This document shows positions 17,861-26,949 of a stretch of DNA of 64,000 nucleotides, piece after piece. Below the pieces are notes generated by a model. It saw only the letters and a program-made list of their open reading frames with translations. It was not told where the DNA came from and made no database searches. The translations under genes and the position numbers were made by a program. The stretch is from Flavobacterium cheongpyeongense (GTDB lineage Bacteria > Bacteroidota > Bacteroidia > Flavobacteriales > Flavobacteriaceae). The stretch's first letter is position 1; every line of letters begins with the position of its first letter. The DNA is taken from positions 62,001 through 126,000 of the forward strand of contig NZ_QJHK01000005.1 in assembly GCF_003202435.1 (NCBI RefSeq), read 5' to 3'.

Positions 17861-19522
17861 TTAAATAAGTTCTTTAAAATATTGTTTTAAAATAAGATCA
17901 TTTTCAGCCGTTGGGGTAAAAATCTCTAAAATATTCGGAGCATCATTTATAGCATAAAACGATGAGATGCTTTTTTCTAATGAATCTAAATCAGTTGCAG
18001 TGAAATAATTCATTTGATACATTTTTGCGAGATGCTCTGCCGTTAAATGATGAGAAGTTTCAAAATAAGTATTAAAAACAGGCTTTTCTTCATGTCCGGG
18101 CAGAATCCTGAAAATCCCTCCTCCTCCATTATTAATCAAAATGATTTTGAAGTTTTTAGGAATATAGGAATTCCACAAAGCATTGCTGTCATATAAAAAA
18201 CTAATATCCCCGGTAATAAAAACGGTTTGTTTTTGACTTCCAACTGATGCGCCTATTGCTGTTGATGTACTTCCATCGATTCCGCTTGTACCTCTGTTGC
18301 AAAAAACTTCTATTGACGAATCAATATCAATTAATTGTGCATACCGAATAGCTGAACTATTACTTATTTGTAACTGACTGTTTTTCGGCAACGATCCTAT
18401 TACTTTTTCAAACACTTTAAAATCAGAAAATGGGATTTTGTCTAAATATTTTTGCTTTTTAATTTTTCGCAATTGATAAACCTCATTAATATGCTTGAAA
18501 TAATTGCTGTTTACAAAATCTGTTCTGGGCAATAAATCATTGAAAAAATCATTGGGCTGCATCACAAAATGTTGTGTTAAAGCATTAAATGTATTATAAG
18601 CACGTAAAGTATCAATATGCCAATGATGTAGCGGTTTGTATTTTCGCAAAAAACCTTTGATACGCTTGGAAACGACCATACCGCCAAAAGTCACTAAAAT
18701 TTCCGGTTCAAACTCTTTGAAATCAGCATCATCAAAAGGAGTAATTAAAGTATCAATGCTATTAATAAAAGTTGGATGATGTAAGTTAGACGTCGTTTCT
18801 GTCAAAACCACAATTGACGGATCTTTTGCCAGGTTTTCTATTGTTTTTTCATCAATTGAACCTGCTTCATTTACACCTGTCAAAATCAGTTTTTGCTTAG
18901 CTGAATTCCAGATTGAAACAAATTCTTTTACATTTTCAATTGATTTTGTTCCGATGATTTCATTATAATCGGTGATTTTTGGATGAACCAAAAGTATATC
19001 TGTTGTTTCGTATAAAGGCTCTTCAAAAGGGGCATTGATATGTACAGGACCTTTTTGAAGAATAGCAGTTTCTAAGGCTTTATTTATTTTTAAATCATTC
19101 TCTTCAGAAGCTTCTTCTGTCAAATTAGCATTGAAAACTGAATGATTCTGGAAGACATTTTGCTGGCGAATGGTTTGCCCGTCGCCAATGTCGATCTTAT
19201 TCTGAGGGCGGTCTGCAGAAATTACAATTAATGGAATCTGACTGTAAAATGCTTCGGCGACAGCCGGGTAATAGTTTAATAATGCAGAACCTGATGTACA
19301 AACAAGTGCGGTTGGTTTTTTGGTTTGCTGGGCAATTCCCAAAGCAAAAAAAGCAGCGCAACGCTCGTCTGCAATGCTGTAACATTTAAAATTAGGATTT
19401 TGGGCAAAACCAATTGTTAAGGGTGCGTTTCTGGATCCAGGAGATATTATAATAGTATGAATTCCTTTTGCTGAACAAATTTCGATAATGCTTTGAGCAA
19501 GTGGTATTTTGGGGTAAATCAT
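17861..19522 (-). CDS. menD: 2-succinyl-5-enolpyruvyl-6-hydroxy-3-cyclohexene-1-carboxylate synthase (MenD)
   Basis: The ATG at 19522 gives 553 residues beginning MIYPKIPLAQSIIEICSAKG; the open frame extends 26 codons further upstream but those do not resemble MenD. MenD is a thiamine-diphosphate enzyme that joins isochorismate and 2-oxoglutarate in menaquinone synthesis. Visible landmarks are SPGSRNAPL, DERCAAFFALG, CTSGSALLNYYPAVAEA, and the ThDP/metal region GDISFLYDSNALWN ... INNGGGGIFRILPG near the C-terminus. Length is normal. No other men genes are in the window, so the pathway is dispersed. Confidence 0.95.
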   Translation of the reverse strand: MIYPKIPLAQSIIEICSAKGIHTIIISPGSRNAPLTIGFAQNPNFKCYSIADERCAAFFALGIAQQTKKPTALVCTSGSALLNYYPAVAEAFYSQIPLIVISADRPQNKIDIGDGQTIRQQNVFQNHSVFNANLTEEASEENDLKINKALETAILQKGPVHINAPFEEPLYETTDILLVHPKITDYNEIIGTKSIENVKEFVSIWNSAKQKLILTGVNEAGSIDEKTIENLAKDPSIVVLTETTSNLHHPTFINSIDTLITPFDDADFKEFEPEILVTFGGMVVSKRIKGFLRKYKPLHHWHIDTLRAYNTFNALTQHFVMQPNDFFNDLLPRTDFVNSNYFKHINEVYQLRKIKKQKYLDKIPFSDFKVFEKVIGSLPKNSQLQISNSSAIRYAQLIDIDSSIEVFCNRGTSGIDGSTSTAIGASVGSQKQTVFITGDISFLYDSNALWNSYIPKNFKIILINNGGGGIFRILPGHEEKPVFNTYFETSHHLTAEHLAKMYQMNYFTATDLDSLEKSISSFYAINDAPNILEIFTPTAENDLILKQYFKELI

Positions 19523-19703
19523 TCTGTTGGTGTATTTTTTTAAAAGAAAATATACTATTACAATTTTCTTTTCTTGTGAACACAAAGTTACAAACTTCAC
19601 TCTTGATTTTACTTATATCTTAGCAAGATATTAAGACCCCTTTTGCAAAAACACAATATATTTGTAAACCCGTATTTTCAAACTTCTTTATAAGTTTCAC
19701 ATT

Positions 19704-20201
19704 ATGAACGTAATCATTAGACAGGCTAATACAACCGATTTAGACAAAATCCTTGAAATTGTAAATCACTCTATTTTAAACACAACAGCAAATTATAGCT
19801 ACGAAATCCAAAATTTAGAAACCCAGACAAAATGGTTTGAAGAGAAAAACTCTAAAAACCTACCCATAATAGTAGCTGATTTAGATGGCGAAGTTGTAGG
19901 TTATGGAACTTATGGTCAATTTCGGGAAAAAATTGGCTATCAATATACTGTTGAACATTCTGTTTATGTGGTTGACAATGTAATTGGAAAGGGCATTGGC
20001 AAACAATTATTGACCGAATTGATTCATCTGGCAAAACAACAAGGCTATCACGTTATGATTGGCGCAATTGACGCAGATAATACAGGAAGTATTGCGTTTC
20101 ATGAAAAATTTGGATTTGTGGTAACAGGCACGATTCGGGAAGTTGGTTATAAATTTGATCATTGGCTTGATTTGGTTTTTATGCAATTGATTTTAGAATA
20201 A
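19704..20201 (+). CDS. GNAT acetyltransferase, phosphinothricin acetyltransferase (PAT/Bar)-like
   Basis: This is a 165-residue single-domain GNAT protein. Landmarks shared with PAT/MnaT enzymes are SILNTTANYSYE (about residues 23-34), VADLDGEVVGYGTYG, VEHSVYVVDNVIGKGIGKQLL (acetyl-CoA-binding loop G-x-G-x-G-K), IGAIDADNTGSIAFHEKFGF and a late GYKFDHWLDLVFMQ. Such enzymes acetylate methionine sulfoximine/sulfone or related amino acids. It is divergent to menD. A -7 box TATATTTG lies at 19657-19664, giving a leader of about 35 nt. Confidence 0.85.
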   Translation: MNVIIRQANTTDLDKILEIVNHSILNTTANYSYEIQNLETQTKWFEEKNSKNLPIIVADLDGEVVGYGTYGQFREKIGYQYTVEHSVYVVDNVIGKGIGKQLLTELIHLAKQQGYHVMIGAIDADNTGSIAFHEKFGFVVTGTIREVGYKFDHWLDLVFMQLILE

Positions 20202-20285
20202 CCATTTCAATAAAAAACTCTGCAATAATTAGAAAATAAAATCTTATTCAAAAATCCGTAGTATCTTTGTATCTTTTAAAACAAT

Positions 20286-21233
20286 ATGGACTTTACCCTT
20301 CTCTCATCACCTTTACAAGGATTCACAGATTTTCGTTTCAGAAATGCCCAAAACAAATTTTTTGGAGGAATAGACACTTTTTACTCCCCGTATATCCGTT
20401 TAAACGGAAAACTGGTAATAAAAGCATCTTATGAAAGGGACTTGCTTCCTGAAAATAATCTTGGATTAGAGGTTATTCCGCAGGTTATAACGAATGATGC
20501 AGAGGAATTTTTATTTGTGGCCAAATATGTCCGTGAATTAGGATATAAAGAATTAAACTGGAATTTAGGCTGCCCTTACCCAATGGTTACCAAATCCGGA
20601 ATGGGTTCAGGTTTGATTAAAAATACCAATCAAATTAATCACATACTGGACAGAGCACATTCTGAAACAGATATTATTGTATCCATGAAAATGCGTTTAG
20701 GATATGATACTACAGAAGAAATTCTGGATGTTTTACCAATTCTAGACACTTATCCCCTAAAAAACATTGCAATTCATGCCCGTATTGGCAAACAGTTATA
20801 TAAAGGCGGAGTACATCTGGATGCATTTCAGCAGTGCATTGACAATACAAAACATAAATTGTATTACAATGGCGATATTACTTCGGTGGCTAAATTTCAG
20901 GAAATGCAGGAACGTTTTCCAGCCATAGACCACTGGATGATTGGCCGGGGATTAATTTCTGATCCCTTTTTACCAACGATGATAAAAAACAATACAACTG
21001 AATATCCTAAAAACAAAATGGAATTATTCAGTGCGTTTCATGATACGCTTTATGCCATTTACAGCGAATCTTTATCCGGACAAACTCATATTTTACTAAA
21101 AATGTATCATTTATGGGAATATTTCGCAGAAACATTTTCAAATCCGCATAAAATATTAAAACAGATAAAAAAGGCAAAAAGTATTCGAAATTATGAAGCA
21201 GCAGTTTCCTCCATCTTCAAAAACGAAAAATGA
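20286..21233 (+). CDS. dus: tRNA-dihydrouridine synthase
   Basis: This is a 315-residue FMN-dependent Dus protein. It starts MDFTLLSSPLQGFTDFRFRNA, the Dus FMN-binding start, and has NWNLGCPYPMVTKSGMGSGL with the catalytic Cys (about residue 98), MKMRLGYDT, a HARIGKQLYKG segment, and YNGDITS followed by IGRGLISDP. It reduces uridines in tRNA D-loops. The short build is closest to DusC-type enzymes, but which position is modified is not clear. A -7 box TATCTTTG (20262-20269) lies 16 bases before the ATG. Confidence 0.92.
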   Translation: MDFTLLSSPLQGFTDFRFRNAQNKFFGGIDTFYSPYIRLNGKLVIKASYERDLLPENNLGLEVIPQVITNDAEEFLFVAKYVRELGYKELNWNLGCPYPMVTKSGMGSGLIKNTNQINHILDRAHSETDIIVSMKMRLGYDTTEEILDVLPILDTYPLKNIAIHARIGKQLYKGGVHLDAFQQCIDNTKHKLYYNGDITSVAKFQEMQERFPAIDHWMIGRGLISDPFLPTMIKNNTTEYPKNKMELFSAFHDTLYAIYSESLSGQTHILLKMYHLWEYFAETFSNPHKILKQIKKAKSIRNYEAAVSSIFKNEK

Positions 21234-21275
21234 GATTTCAGTTTCCTAAAATCTCATTTCAAATTATTTTTTTGT
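21231..21275 (+). terminator. Terminator at the dus stop codon
   Basis: TGAGATTT begins with the stop codon itself (21231-21238) and pairs with AAATCTCA (21249-21256); a T-rich tail with TTTTTTT follows. Confidence 0.7.
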
Positions 21276-21280
21276 AAAAA

Positions 21281-21865
21281 TTATCCTTTTATCCAATTCA
21301 CAATTTCAGGATCTGTAGGCAATATTCTTGGTTTAATCACTTTTACCAATTCCCCTCTTTCATTAATTAAATACTTCTGAAAATTCCATTCAACTTCTGA
21401 ATCCTGTAAACCATTTTTAGATTTCTGTGTCAGAAATTTATAAATCTCACACATATCGCTTCCTTTTACGGAAACCTTATCCATCATTGGAAAGGTAACA
21501 CCGTAATTTTGCTGGCAAAAAGCACCAATTTCTTCATTGGTACCTGGTTCCTGTGATGCAAAATTGTTTGCCGGAAACCCTACAATTACAAAACCTTTAT
21601 CTTTATACTGCTTATAAATAGCTTCAAGATCTTTGTATTGAGGAGTTAATCCACATTTTGAAGCGGTATTTACAATCATAATTTTTTTTCCTTTTAAGGA
21701 AGCAAAATCAAATGTATTACCTGATAAATCTTCTACTTTGTACTGATATATTGTCTCATTAGCCATAATATTTTCTATTTTAGGCGATTTTGTTTTATTA
21801 GTTTGAGCCTGATTTTGACAGCTAAACAAAAACAGAGCACCAAATGCTATAAATATTTTTTTCAT
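21281..21865 (-). CDS. Glutathione peroxidase-family lipoprotein (thiol peroxidase)
   Basis: This 194-residue protein has a lipoprotein signal (LFLFSC, Cys16), so it is membrane anchored. The peroxidase domain begins about residue 38. The peroxidatic Cys71 sits in NTASKCGLTPQY, the Gln-type motif follows in GFPANNFASQEPG, and the third catalytic motif is WNFQKYLI. The active residue is Cys rather than selenocysteine, and such bacterial enzymes usually take electrons from thioredoxin rather than glutathione. A lipid anchor is an unusual but recurring variant in Bacteroidetes. It stands alone, convergent to dus. Confidence 0.93.
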   Translation of the reverse strand: MKKIFIAFGALFLFSCQNQAQTNKTKSPKIENIMANETIYQYKVEDLSGNTFDFASLKGKKIMIVNTASKCGLTPQYKDLEAIYKQYKDKGFVIVGFPANNFASQEPGTNEEIGAFCQQNYGVTFPMMDKVSVKGSDMCEIYKFLTQKSKNGLQDSEVEWNFQKYLINERGELVKVIKPRILPTDPEIVNWIKG

Positions 21866-22592
21866 AGTTTCTATTTTTTATAAAATTAATTAAATTATAA
21901 GTGAAATCAAGAATATCCCATGACTAATTTTACTAAACAAACGTTAAATAAATGCCTAACGTTAATCAGGCGTTAGGCTTTTATCATTCAAACAAATCAA
22001 ACCATCTATCTTTAAATTATCTACTCTTTAAAAGTAATTTTCTCAAATTTTTATGAAGACTACTTTAATTACCGGAAGAGTGAACAGTGCCGGTCATTAG
22101 TAAATAAACCGAACTGCTCTCGATCGTACCCGGTATTTTTATTCCTTTTATTAGTATTCATGTTCAAACAAACCCCTTTATTTTGTTCCGTTTCTCTACA
22201 CAAAAAACACTCAAACTGATGCTTTTGAATAATTTCATCCAAAGGGCTATTATTATATTTTTTTGTATTGAAGTCAAAAACCGTCAATTATTACATTATA
22301 TCAGAAATTTCTTTTGTTTAAAAAAATATTGCGTTTTATTCATTAACTCTTCAAAAGATTATTTTTTTAAAACTCCTATTCTTTTGCTATTAAAATATAA
22401 ATATTTAAGTTTTATGTTATAATAGCACATACGTAAGATGACTATCTATGGTTTTAAAAAAAGCTAAAAAAAGTTATCTTTTTTCATAATCTCTTATTTT
22501 ACTGAGATTTGGAAGGTTAAAAAAATAAATTATCTTTATCCTGAGATACCCAAAAAAGTAATTTAAATTTATTAAAAGTCAAATCTAAATAT
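21866..22592. other. 727-base spacer with an orphan terminator-like hairpin
   Basis: A strong hairpin, GCCTAACG (21954-21961) with CGTTAGGC (21971-21978) followed by TTTTA, is not at the end of any recognised gene. Two overlapping antiparallel frames (22069-22287 minus, 72 residues with a Cys-x2-Cys; 22183-22422 plus) lack signal peptides, family resemblance or codon bias, and I do not call them. ACCGG (22072-22076) and CCGGT (22090-22094) form a further weak dyad. The last 100 bases carry the sigma-factor promoter region (near-consensus TATCTTTA about 22532). Confidence 0.45.
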
Positions 22593-23123
22593 ATGAGTCA
22601 GGAAGAATTATTAGTTTTAATCTACAAGAAAGACGAAAGAGCTTTTACCCACTTGTATGACATGTACTCCAAAAGTTTGTTTTCGGTAATTAATGTCTTA
22701 GTAAAAAATAGAGAAGAAGCCGAAGATGTTTTACAGGAAGTTTTTGTAAAAATCTGGAAAAACATAGATTCTTATAATGAAGGTAAAGGACGTTTTTATA
22801 CCTGGATTCTTAATATTGCCAGAAATACTTCTATTGATAAATTAAGATCTAAGAATTTTAATAACAGTCAAAAAAACCTTTCCTCAGATAATTTCGTACA
22901 TCTGTTAGATGACAGTAATAAACTCTCAAATAAAATTGATATAATTGGAATTCAGGAATTTGTAAAAAAATTAAAACCGAAATGCATTGAGATTATTGAC
23001 TTGCTGTTTTTTAAAGGATATACCCAACAAGAAGCTTCTGAAGAACTGGCAATGCCATTAGGAACCGTCAAAACACAAAACAGGAACTGTATTAATGATT
23101 TACGTAATTATCTAAAAATATAA
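22593..23123 (+). CDS. ECF-type RNA polymerase sigma factor
   Basis: This 176-residue protein has sigma region 2 (about residues 12-80: FTHLYDMYSKSLFSVI, EEAEDVLQEVFVKIWKNI, GRFYTWILNIARNTSIDKLRS) and region 4 (about 120-175: QQEASEELAMPLGTVKTQNRNCI). It directs polymerase to a small regulon when released from its anti-sigma factor. The next gene, whose ATG overlaps this stop codon (TAATG), encodes that partner. Codon usage is like the surroundings. Confidence 0.93.
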   Translation: MSQEELLVLIYKKDERAFTHLYDMYSKSLFSVINVLVKNREEAEDVLQEVFVKIWKNIDSYNEGKGRFYTWILNIARNTSIDKLRSKNFNNSQKNLSSDNFVHLLDDSNKLSNKIDIIGIQEFVKKLKPKCIEIIDLLFFKGYTQQEASEELAMPLGTVKTQNRNCINDLRNYLKI

Positions 23124-23911
23124 TGGAAGCAAGAGAATACATAGAATCAGGCATTTTAGAACTATATGTTTACGGTTTATTAACCGAACCTGAAAACCTG
23201 GAAGTAGCCGAAATGGCAAAAAAGTATCCCGAAGTCGAACAGGAAATTCTTTCGATAGAAAAAGCAATAGTAGCTTTATCATCCAGTTTTTCGCCATTTC
23301 ATTCAGTTGCCAATTTTGAAAATATAAAAGCCCGATTAGAACTGAAACACGGCAAAGTTGTCGAAATGAAACCGAACTCAAACCGAACTCAATATATTGG
23401 CTGGGCTGCCGCTGTACTGTTATTGTTAGGTCTGAGCTATCAGACTTTAGAACTGACCAAAACAAAAGGTGTTATTGCAACTGTTGGTAATGAAAAAAAT
23501 AAAATAGAAAGAGAATTTGCTTATTTAGAGAAACAAAATAAAGAAACAGAAAAAAGTTTAACTATTGTCAGGGACATTAAAAATACGGCAGTAACACTAG
23601 GTGGTCAGGCTGTCTCTCCGTCATCATTTGCAAAAGTGTATTGGAATAAAGAAACCAAAACAACCTATATTGATGCAGCAGGTTTGCCAAAACCTCCAAA
23701 AGGAAAAGTTTATCAGGTTTGGGCACTTAAATTGAGTCCTGCCCTAACACCTACAAGTATAGGTCTATTAAACAATTTTGACGATAACGACCAAAAAATA
23801 TTTGCTGTAGATCTGACAGTTTATGCAGAAGCTTTTGGAATCACATTAGAGCCGGCAGGAGGAAGTTTATCTCCAACGATGGAACAATTATATACTTTAG
23901 GAAAAGTTTAA
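23123..23911 (+). CDS. Membrane anti-sigma factor (RskA-type)
   Basis: This is a 262-residue protein overlapping the sigma gene by one base (TAATG), a sign of translational coupling. The N-terminal 80 residues form the helical sigma-binding part (ILELYVYGLLTEPENLEVAEMAKKYPEVEQEIL). One membrane helix follows at about 93-110 (YIGWAAAVLLLLGLSYQ). A short coiled coil and the extracytoplasmic anti-sigma-K C-terminal domain follow (YIDAAGLPKPPKGKVYQVWAL ... GITLEPAGGSLSP). There is no obvious zinc-binding HxxxCxxC motif. The signal that releases sigma is unknown. Confidence 0.9.
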   Translation: MEAREYIESGILELYVYGLLTEPENLEVAEMAKKYPEVEQEILSIEKAIVALSSSFSPFHSVANFENIKARLELKHGKVVEMKPNSNRTQYIGWAAAVLLLLGLSYQTLELTKTKGVIATVGNEKNKIEREFAYLEKQNKETEKSLTIVRDIKNTAVTLGGQAVSPSSFAKVYWNKETKTTYIDAAGLPKPPKGKVYQVWALKLSPALTPTSIGLLNNFDDNDQKIFAVDLTVYAEAFGITLEPAGGSLSPTMEQLYTLGKV

Positions 23912-24252
23912 TTAACAAATATTGTAAGACACATAAAATAAGTCCAATCTGATTTGGGCTTATTGTTTAAATGCGTGAAGCTTAATTGTTGGCTTCAATT
24001 TTTTTTGCCCTTGCCTGAATTTGATTTTCATTCCTTTATTTTAATTTTTTTAATTAAAAATTCTTACAATCTGATTTTCAATAATGAGTAAGGAGTCCTA
24101 AATTCTAAATATTTTTTTTAACTTTATCAAACAAAAGCCTCTTTTGGATGATTTTTTATCAAAAAAAACACAACTATAATTACATTAACACAAAATACCT
24201 GCTATAATTATAATAATTTTATTTAAAAAAAACATTTTAAAATTTATTAAAT

Positions 24253-24274
24253 TAAATTTGTGCAATCGATTACA
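24253..24274 (+). promoter_or_regulatory. Pectate lyase (PL1) promoter with LacI-type operator
   Basis: The -7 box TAAATTTG (24253-24260) is followed directly by TGCAATCGATTACA (24261-24274), whose core AATCGATT is a perfect palindrome centred on CG. The same box-plus-palindrome stands before the PL9 gene at 46658-46678. A repressor bound here would block initiation. The rest of the 23912-24320 spacer is A/T-rich and shows nothing else, apart from a possible AAGCCCAA-type weak hairpin after the anti-sigma gene near 23950. Confidence 0.6.
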
Positions 24275-24320
24275 AAACCACAATCGTTAAATTAACAATT
24301 AACATAAAACAAATTTACAA

Positions 24321-25703
24321 ATGAGAAAAAAATTCCCCTTATTATTTTTCCTTCTAAGTTTATCCAGCGTTTTTGCACAAAATTATTATATGTCTGTTCC
24401 TGAAGGATTTGGTGCTGCAGCTACAGGAGGTGGAACCCCAACCGTTTCTAATACTGTTACTGTTACTACTTATGCTCAGTTAGAAACAGCACTTAAATCT
24501 ACTGCAACTGCAAATTCAGTAATTCTGGTCTCTGGTGTTATTGATTGTATCTATACTAGTGTACAATTAAATAATAAAACCATTATTGGATTACCAGGTG
24601 CTACACTTAGAAACACTCAGATAACTATTGGTAATTCCCCAACTTCTGCTGCAAATTCAGGAATACTTTATATAAAACAGGGTTCTGATAATGTTATTAT
24701 ACGAAACCTTAAATTTCAAGGACCCGGAGCATATGATGTTGATGGACGTGATAACCTTACCAACGAAGGTACAAACGTTTGGGTTGACCATTGTGAATTT
24801 CAGGATGGGATAGATGGCAATTTTGATAATAAGGGAAAAGCAGATAATGTAACCATTTCATGGTGTAAATTTACTTATTTAAAAGCTCCAACAGCTGGAG
24901 GATCTGGTGGTTCTGCTGACCACCGTTTTACGAATTTAGTAGGTTCTGGAATTGATGATTTTCCAACAACAGATGCTAATGGAAGGTTTAGTATTACTTT
25001 TAAAAACTGCTATTGGGCAGAAGGCTGCAAGGCCAGAATGCCAAGAGCGAGAAATGCCGAATTACACCTATTAAATTGTTATTACAAAACTTCTGTTTCA
25101 GGAGCTAGTGCCGTTGGTTTAGGTGCAGGAAATAAAGGTACGACTTGCTATGTGGAAAATTGTAATTTTGAACAAGTAGCCACTATTTCCAGTCCTGTTA
25201 CCGAAGGTTCCGGAACAGTTCAAGTAAAATTTGATGGTTGTGTTAAAGGATCAACTCCAACAGCTGTTACAGGTCTTGATGCCGGAACAGCACCTTCAAA
25301 ACCATCTTACACCTACACTACTCTTACTGCAGCCCAGGTAGCAACTTATGTTCCAGATGCAAATTGTGGAGCAGGAGCCACTCTTCAGGTTAGTGCTACT
25401 GGTGTTATATCTACAAATTGCCCAAATTCTTTAGGCGTAAATGATAATGTTGCTAACTTAGAACTTAAATATTATCCAACAGTAATCGATAATGTTTTGA
25501 ATATCGAATTTTCAAGTATTGAGAATGGTAAAGCAGTTGTAGAAATTTTTTCTCCAAATGGTTCAAAAGTTTATACAACCTCAAAAAATGTTGCTGGTAA
25601 CGAGAAATTAGAATTAAACATTGCAAACATTACAAGAGGAGTTTATATCTGTAAAGTTCAAATTGACAACAGAGTTAAAAGCTTCAAGATTTTAAAAGGA
25701 TAA
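24321..25703 (+). CDS. Secreted pectate lyase, polysaccharide lyase family 1, with T9SS sorting domain
   Basis: This 460-residue protein has a signal peptide (about 1-20, ending SVFAQ). The parallel beta-helix covers about 20-360. PL1 landmarks are NVWVDHCEFQDGIDGNFDNK (about 152-171), VTISWCKFTYLK, DHRFTNLVGSG and the late ARMPRARNAELHLLNCYY with the conserved Arg. It cleaves polygalacturonate by beta-elimination. Residues about 380-460 are a type A T9SS C-terminal domain (YYPTVIDNVLNIEF ... GVYICKVQIDNRVKSFKILKG), so the enzyme should pass the outer membrane by the T9SS that includes PorQ (63.1 kb). Regulation is probably by the LacI-type site at 24261. Confidence 0.92.
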   Translation: MRKKFPLLFFLLSLSSVFAQNYYMSVPEGFGAAATGGGTPTVSNTVTVTTYAQLETALKSTATANSVILVSGVIDCIYTSVQLNNKTIIGLPGATLRNTQITIGNSPTSAANSGILYIKQGSDNVIIRNLKFQGPGAYDVDGRDNLTNEGTNVWVDHCEFQDGIDGNFDNKGKADNVTISWCKFTYLKAPTAGGSGGSADHRFTNLVGSGIDDFPTTDANGRFSITFKNCYWAEGCKARMPRARNAELHLLNCYYKTSVSGASAVGLGAGNKGTTCYVENCNFEQVATISSPVTEGSGTVQVKFDGCVKGSTPTAVTGLDAGTAPSKPSYTYTTLTAAQVATYVPDANCGAGATLQVSATGVISTNCPNSLGVNDNVANLELKYYPTVIDNVLNIEFSSIENGKAVVEIFSPNGSKVYTTSKNVAGNEKLELNIANITRGVYICKVQIDNRVKSFKILKG

Positions 25704-25724
25704 TTTATAATTTAATAAATTTAT

Positions 25725-25759
25725 AACAGCGGCAGACATAATTTACCGCTGTTTTTTTT
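25725..25759 (+). terminator. Terminator after the PL1 gene
   Basis: AACAGCGG (25725-25732) pairs with CCGCTGTT (25746-25753) and is followed by a run of T. It lies between convergent genes. Confidence 0.85.
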
Positions 25760-25779
25760 ATAAGATTACAGAAAGAGCA

Positions 25780-26949
25780 TTAAAAACTTCCTTCTGATCC
25801 TCCTCCACTAAAACCTCCACCACCAAATTCCATTGGAGATTCTGCTGGTTTAGCTTCTGGCTTCATTCCGAATGTTGAGGCGATTATTACGGCTTCAGCA
25901 TTTAAAAATGTATTTGAATTTGAGACTCTGTCTGGTTTAAAGGTTAGTCCACTTTCTTTTGTTTTGAGTTTTCCTACGAAAAAAAACGCAGTTGCAAACA
26001 TAATTAATCCGCCCAGCGTTAATGCAACTTCAATTGGCAAAACCGAATGATAAAACCGGAAGCTGTAAAATGATAAAGCGATTGCAAGGAAGCCAATCCA
26101 AAGCATAATTCTGTCTCTATTTTTTAATGAATAAACAAGATATAACACCGGTACAACAAAAGTAAAACCCCAAAAGAAAAATGCAAACGGAATTTCGGGA
26201 CTTATCTCATAATAGCCCCCCGTTAAACTTGCTGATAATTCCCTAACTACTAAGTAATTACCAGACAAATAAAACAATATTAAACTGATGCTTTTTATTA
26301 AAAGCATTCCATTGTAGTAATAAGAATCTGTTAGATCATTAATTATTTTTTTGCACAAAAAATAAATACCAGCACCATAAAGCATCATAAAAAAGGGTAA
26401 AATTGACTGACCTGCCTCCATGTATTCCAATATGAAATACCCAAGTGTTGTCGTAAATGCTAAATAAAAAATCAATACCGACAATAAATGGAGGTAACGC
26501 AAAAACATGATTAATGAAACCATTGAAACAATGATAGCAGTCGGAAGCACTTCATTGAAATCTGTAACAATTGTAATTGCACACCCAAAACATAATATAG
26601 TGCCTAAAATAAAAGCATCATCTAATCCGTGACTAAAATAGTCTTTTTGAGCTAAAAATTCTGATCCAATAATGCCAATAATGCCAAAGATAAAAGGAAA
26701 AATTTCCCAATAATGGTCTAATCCTGAAATTGCCAGAAGTGAAACAGCACTGCATATTGAAGAATATAAGAATGTTCCTAAAAGAAAAAAACCTATACGA
26801 ATCAAAATATTTTTATGGCTGTTAAGTGCCGGAAGTTGTTTTTTCATAAAATCCAGTTGTTCCTTACCAATAAAACCGGCACTTTGTAACGCATCTGCTT
26901 CTTCAATCAACACAGAATTTTCTAACTTATTTTTATCGAACACTATCAT
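25780..26949 (-). CDS. Polytopic membrane protein of the DUF2157 type with Gly/Ser-rich tail
   Basis: This is a 389-residue protein. A cytoplasmic helical start (SVLIEEADALQSAGFIGKEQLDFMKKQLPAL, about 13-43) resembles the DUF2157 entry region, followed by about ten hydrophobic helices (50-330). The end, FGGGGFSGGGSEGSF, is a Gly/Ser tail like those on some TPM-domain proteins. Function is unknown. The start overlaps the last four bases of the upstream gene (26946-26949), so the two are translationally coupled and likely form one complex or a duplicated pair. Confidence 0.7.
   Translation of the reverse strand: MIVFDKNKLENSVLIEEADALQSAGFIGKEQLDFMKKQLPALNSHKNILIRIGFFLLGTFLYSSICSAVSLLAISGLDHYWEIFPFIFGIIGIIGSEFLAQKDYFSHGLDDAFILGTILCFGCAITIVTDFNEVLPTAIIVSMVSLIMFLRYLHLLSVLIFYLAFTTTLGYFILEYMEAGQSILPFFMMLYGAGIYFLCKKIINDLTDSYYYNGMLLIKSISLILFYLSGNYLVVRELSASLTGGYYEISPEIPFAFFFWGFTFVVPVLYLVYSLKNRDRIMLWIGFLAIALSFYSFRFYHSVLPIEVALTLGGLIMFATAFFFVGKLKTKESGLTFKPDRVSNSNTFLNAEAVIIASTFGMKPEAKPAESPMEFGGGGFSGGGSEGSF

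Noticed and set aside
17861..19600. Longer menD start at 19600
   Set aside because: The extra 26 residues do not resemble MenD, whose N-terminus begins at the ATG at 19522.
21281..21865. Possible selenocysteine glutathione peroxidase
   Set aside because: The active-site codon encodes Cys (Cys71) and no in-frame TGA is present.
22069..22422. Two antiparallel frames of 72 and 79 codons before the sigma gene
   Set aside because: They overlap each other, lack family resemblance, signal peptide and ribosome-binding context, and are at the length expected by chance in AT-rich DNA.
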